A stretch of DNA of 64,000 bases from an uncultured Victivallales bacterium (GTDB lineage Bacteria; Verrucomicrobiota; Lentisphaeria; Oligosphaerales; JAFGRS01), in assembly GCA_903837355.1 (NCBI GenBank), contig CAILUI010000084.1, forward strand, positions 26,376-90,375, given 5' to 3'. The notes under the pieces are model-generated. The model was not told the DNA's origin. It ran no database searches and saw nothing but the letters and a program-made list of their open reading frames with translations. Numbering within the stretch: the stretch's first letter is position 1; each line of letters begins with the position of its first letter. Positions 61,867 to 64,000 of this stretch are shown one piece after another. Made by a program: the position numbers and the translations under genes.

Positions 61867-64000
61867 CTACGGCAGCAGGAACAGGCGGCTTCGTGGTCCC
61901 GCCGTTCCCGTGGCCGTCTTGCCGGTCAGCAGGAGGTAGTTGGCGCCGGGTCCCCAGGCGTGTTGGCCAAGAGTCACGATGCCGGTGCTCTCCCCGGTTG
62001 CGGTCACCGGCTGATTGCGGATGTCCAGCCATCTGGCAGCGGCGCTGTAGAACAGCAACAGGTCAACCGTGGCCGGCGCGGTGCCGACCCAGCCGATGCG
62101 GACGGTGTTGGCGGCCTCGTCGCGGAAGGCGGACGTGATGGTCGGGGCTCTGAGGTCGGCGATCACCTGGAAGAAGATCGGCGATTCCTGTGTGGGGGTA
62201 CGCGAGGAGTGATTCCAGCCCCCGTACTCGCGCGGCTGGGCAGCGTTGTAGGCAAGCAGACACCACACGTAGTTCCCCGGCGGGAGTGCGATGCGGGTCC
62301 CTTCGATGCTGTCGACTCGCGTCACATTGCCGACATCGATGTAGTTCAGGATCGGGACGCCGGAGGCAGAGGACAGATAGACCAGGTAGCCGGCCGCACC
62401 GGGTACCGAGTTCCACTGGAAGGCGATGGACGAGGTGCCCTCCAGCGCGGTGACGACCCACGCATCCACCGGCCGCATGGTGCGGTAGTCTGGGACCTCA
62501 GGCATGGGGTCCCGCGGGCCGCCGCCGACGGTGATGTCCGGGCCGCGGCTCCAGGCCGAGGTGCCCGAGGGGTTGAAGCCGCGAATCCGCCACGTGCAGG
62601 TATCGGGACCGGCCAGGGTGACCGCACGCGAGGTGACCCAGTCGTAGGGAACGACGCGGTCGGCGCCAGGCATGAAGTACGCACCATGAAGCACCTGGTT
62701 GTTCTGTGGCAGGGTGCCAGAGATCTCCAGGTCATAGCCCTGCGCATTGCCGGCAACAAACGAGAGGGTGAGATTGCCGGAGGCGCCCGGATTCGGCTCG
62801 CAGGTCAGCCCCGTCGGGAGGGCGGGAAGACCGTACTCGATGGTCAGCGTCTGCCCACCGCTGCCGGGCCGCCAGGCGGTGCCATAGATGTCGGTCTCGG
62901 GAACCCAGGTGCGGTAACGCCATTGGTAGGTCCCCGGCAGCAGCCCGTCCGAACCGGCCATGAAGTACTCCTCGGCCGTCGTCATCGCCAAGCCGTGAAC
63001 GTTGGTTTCCAGAACCTTGTGGGCACCCAACGCATCCGGCACGCCGTCCCAGAGTTCGAAGTTGTACCACTCGTAGTCGTTGCCATTGCCCATGCTCACC
63101 GGAGCCCAGGGGATGTGCGGGTACCACCGCGGCCCATCCTCGACCGGGGTCACCGTGATCGTGACCGTGGCGGAATCGGTGGCTTTGCTGCGCGCACTGG
63201 GCTGGCGAGCCGCGCCGCGGATGCCGCGGACGCTGCGGACGCTGCCCGTCGGGGGTTGCCCGTCACCGATCGTGTAGGTGAACGAGTCCTGCCCGAAGTA
63301 GTCCGCTTCCGGGGTGTAGAGGATCGTGCCGTCGGGGTTGACCAGCACGGTGCCGTGCCGCGGGGCGGTCGTCCCGATGATGGTCAGCGGATCGCCGTCC
63401 GCGTCCGTGTCATTGGCCGACACCGCGATGTTGACGCGGGTGTCTTCCGGCGTGGTGACCGCATCAGCGACCGCCACCGGAGCGTGGTTGACGGCACTGA
63501 CGCTGACAGTGACTGTCGCCGCATTCGAGTCCACGGTGCCGTCGTTGGCCTTGTAGCTGAAGCTGTCGCTGCCGTGATAGCCGAGGGTGGGCGAGTAGAT
63601 GAACAAGCCGTTGGCACTGAGCGTCAGCGTGCCATGCAGCGGGTCGCTGACCTTGACCGCCGTCAGCGGGTTGCCATCGACATCAGTGTCGTTGTTCAGG
63701 ACGCCGGAAGGCAACTGCACGATCAGCGTCGTGTCCTCCAGCGTGCTGTAGGCGTCAGCGAACGCCACCGGCGCCTGGTTGACTGAGCTGACGCTGAGGC
63801 TGACCGTCACCGTGTTCGAGTCCACGGTGCCGTCGTTGGCCTTGTAGCTGAAGCTGTCGCTGCCGCTGTACAGAGCCACTGGCGCGTAGGTGAACGAGCC
63901 GTTGGCGTTGAGCGTCAGCGTGCCGTGCAGGGGGTCACTGACCCGGATCGCCGTCAGCGGGTTGCCATCGACATCGCTGTCGTTGCTCAGGACACCGGCC
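61867..64000 (-). CDS. Large surface protein with tandem Ig/cadherin-like repeats (5' end beyond the window)
   Basis: An open frame runs from the right edge to the stop at 61867, at least 711 residues. The visible N-terminal part holds three Ig-like, cadherin-type repeats of about 97 residues, with blocks such as NQAPVAFADAYSTLEDTT, VLNNDTDVDGNPLTAVKV, GTLTLSANG and GSDSFSYKANDGTVDSN. The first two are nearly identical in DNA (period 291 bases). An Arg/Ser-rich simple-repeat insert follows. The C-terminal ~430 residues have Trp/Tyr-rich fibronectin-like folds (TCTWRIRGFNPSGTSAWSRG). No C-terminal sorting signal is seen. It probably acts as a Ca-binding adhesin or matrix protein. Confidence 0.85.
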   Translation of the reverse strand, partial: AGVLSNDSDVDGNPLTAIRVSDPLHGTLTLNANGSFTYAPVALYSGSDSFSYKANDGTVDSNTVTVSLSVSSVNQAPVAFADAYSTLEDTTLIVQLPSGVLNNDTDVDGNPLTAVKVSDPLHGTLTLSANGLFIYSPTLGYHGSDSFSYKANDGTVDSNAATVTVSVSAVNHAPVAVADAVTTPEDTRVNIAVSANDTDADGDPLTIIGTTAPRHGTVLVNPDGTILYTPEADYFGQDSFTYTIGDGQPPTGSVRSVRGIRGAARQPSARSKATDSATVTITVTPVEDGPRWYPHIPWAPVSMGNGNDYEWYNFELWDGVPDALGAHKVLETNVHGLAMTTAEEYFMAGSDGLLPGTYQWRYRTWVPETDIYGTAWRPGSGGQTLTIEYGLPALPTGLTCEPNPGASGNLTLSFVAGNAQGYDLEISGTLPQNNQVLHGAYFMPGADRVVPYDWVTSRAVTLAGPDTCTWRIRGFNPSGTSAWSRGPDITVGGGPRDPMPEVPDYRTMRPVDAWVVTALEGTSSIAFQWNSVPGAAGYLVYLSSASGVPILNYIDVGNVTRVDSIEGTRIALPPGNYVWCLLAYNAAQPREYGGWNHSSRTPTQESPIFFQVIADLRAPTITSAFRDEAANTVRIGWVGTAPATVDLLLFYSAAARWLDIRNQPVTATGESTGIVTLGQHAWGPGANYLLLTGKTATGTAGPRSRLFLLP
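63178..63262 (-). repeat. Simple repeat inserted in the tandem-repeat surface protein
   Basis: The minus strand holds short GCGTCCGC/GCATCCGCG units encoding SVRSVRGIRGAARQPSARSK between a cadherin-like repeat and the following domain. Its composition and wording differ from the flanking Asp/Thr-rich repeats, and it resembles the simple strings seen between genes elsewhere in the window. Confidence 0.5.

Noticed and set aside
61774..63786. 670-residue plus-strand frame opposite the cadherin-like gene
   Set aside because: The minus strand shows repeating Ig-like domains; the plus frame is an Arg/Gly/Val-rich shadow of the same repeats.

Overview
The window is GC-rich DNA from a diderm (Gram-negative type) bacterium. 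It encodes outer-membrane export and porin-like proteins, a lipoprotein, and a PEP-CTERM protein with exosortase-type polysaccharide genes. Several genes and simple intergenic repeats (an RraA-like protein beside an M81 peptidase, an uncharacterised ~390-residue family, large beta-helix proteins) resemble what I know from the PVC group and neighbouring phyla (Kiritimatiellota, Lentisphaerota, Planctomycetota, Hydrogenedentota). No rRNA, tRNA or housekeeping marker is present, so this placement is an inference. I saw no phage, transposase, CRISPR array or RNA gene.

Layout. (1) 1-11.3 kb: a broken SGNH-like gene end and a GT39 membrane glycosyltransferase, then a plus-strand surface-glycan module: sugar epimerase, ABC-2 permease (wzm), two wzt ATPases, a methyltransferase, two GT2-like transferases and a CDP-glycerol-transferase-like GT-B protein. 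(2) 37.3-11.4 kb, minus strand: a long exopolysaccharide locus of the exosortase-associated kind. It runs from an EEP-family phosphohydrolase, a small membrane protein, an outer-membrane barrel-like protein, an SLBB export protein and a tyrosine kinase/chain-length regulator into glycosyltransferases, an O-antigen-ligase-like polymerase, an amidotransferase, two deacetylases, a beta-helix protein, a formyltransferase, two epimerases and a methyltransferase. (3) 37.5-49 kb: an SGNH hydrolase, a secreted clan-A glycosidase, a Lys-rich small protein, a frameshifted remnant, a sensorless NarL-type two-component pair, a glycosidase-like lipoprotein and a double pectate-lyase-fold protein. (4) 49.5-54.5 kb, minus strand: M81 metallopeptidase, RraA-like protein, uncharacterised protein and TPR protein. 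(5) 55-64 kb: glycogen phosphorylase with a STAS protein, then minus-strand envelope genes (ice-binding-domain PEP-CTERM protein, DUF3185, GxQxGxxN-repeat surface protein, DUF3309, triple-BON protein, porin-like protein) and a tandem Ig/cadherin-like surface protein cut by the right edge.

Together the genes describe a cell that makes at least two surface glycans by different routes: an ABC-transporter route with two alternative substrate-recognition domains, and a BY-kinase/SLBB route tied to PEP-CTERM sorting. It also carries secreted enzymes that could remodel or degrade polysaccharide. No exosortase, initiating phosphoglycosyltransferase or Wzx flippase lies in the window, so both pathways depend on genes elsewhere.

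The most unusual feature is a family of about 50-nt repeats that can fold as a three-way junction (best copy 29515-29565). They occur as short arrays at three sites, two of them inside the minus-strand exopolysaccharide operon. A second repeat (about 64 nt) lies upstream of the SGNH hydrolase gene and of glgP. All functional calls are from reading translated sequence and motifs; no database search was possible.
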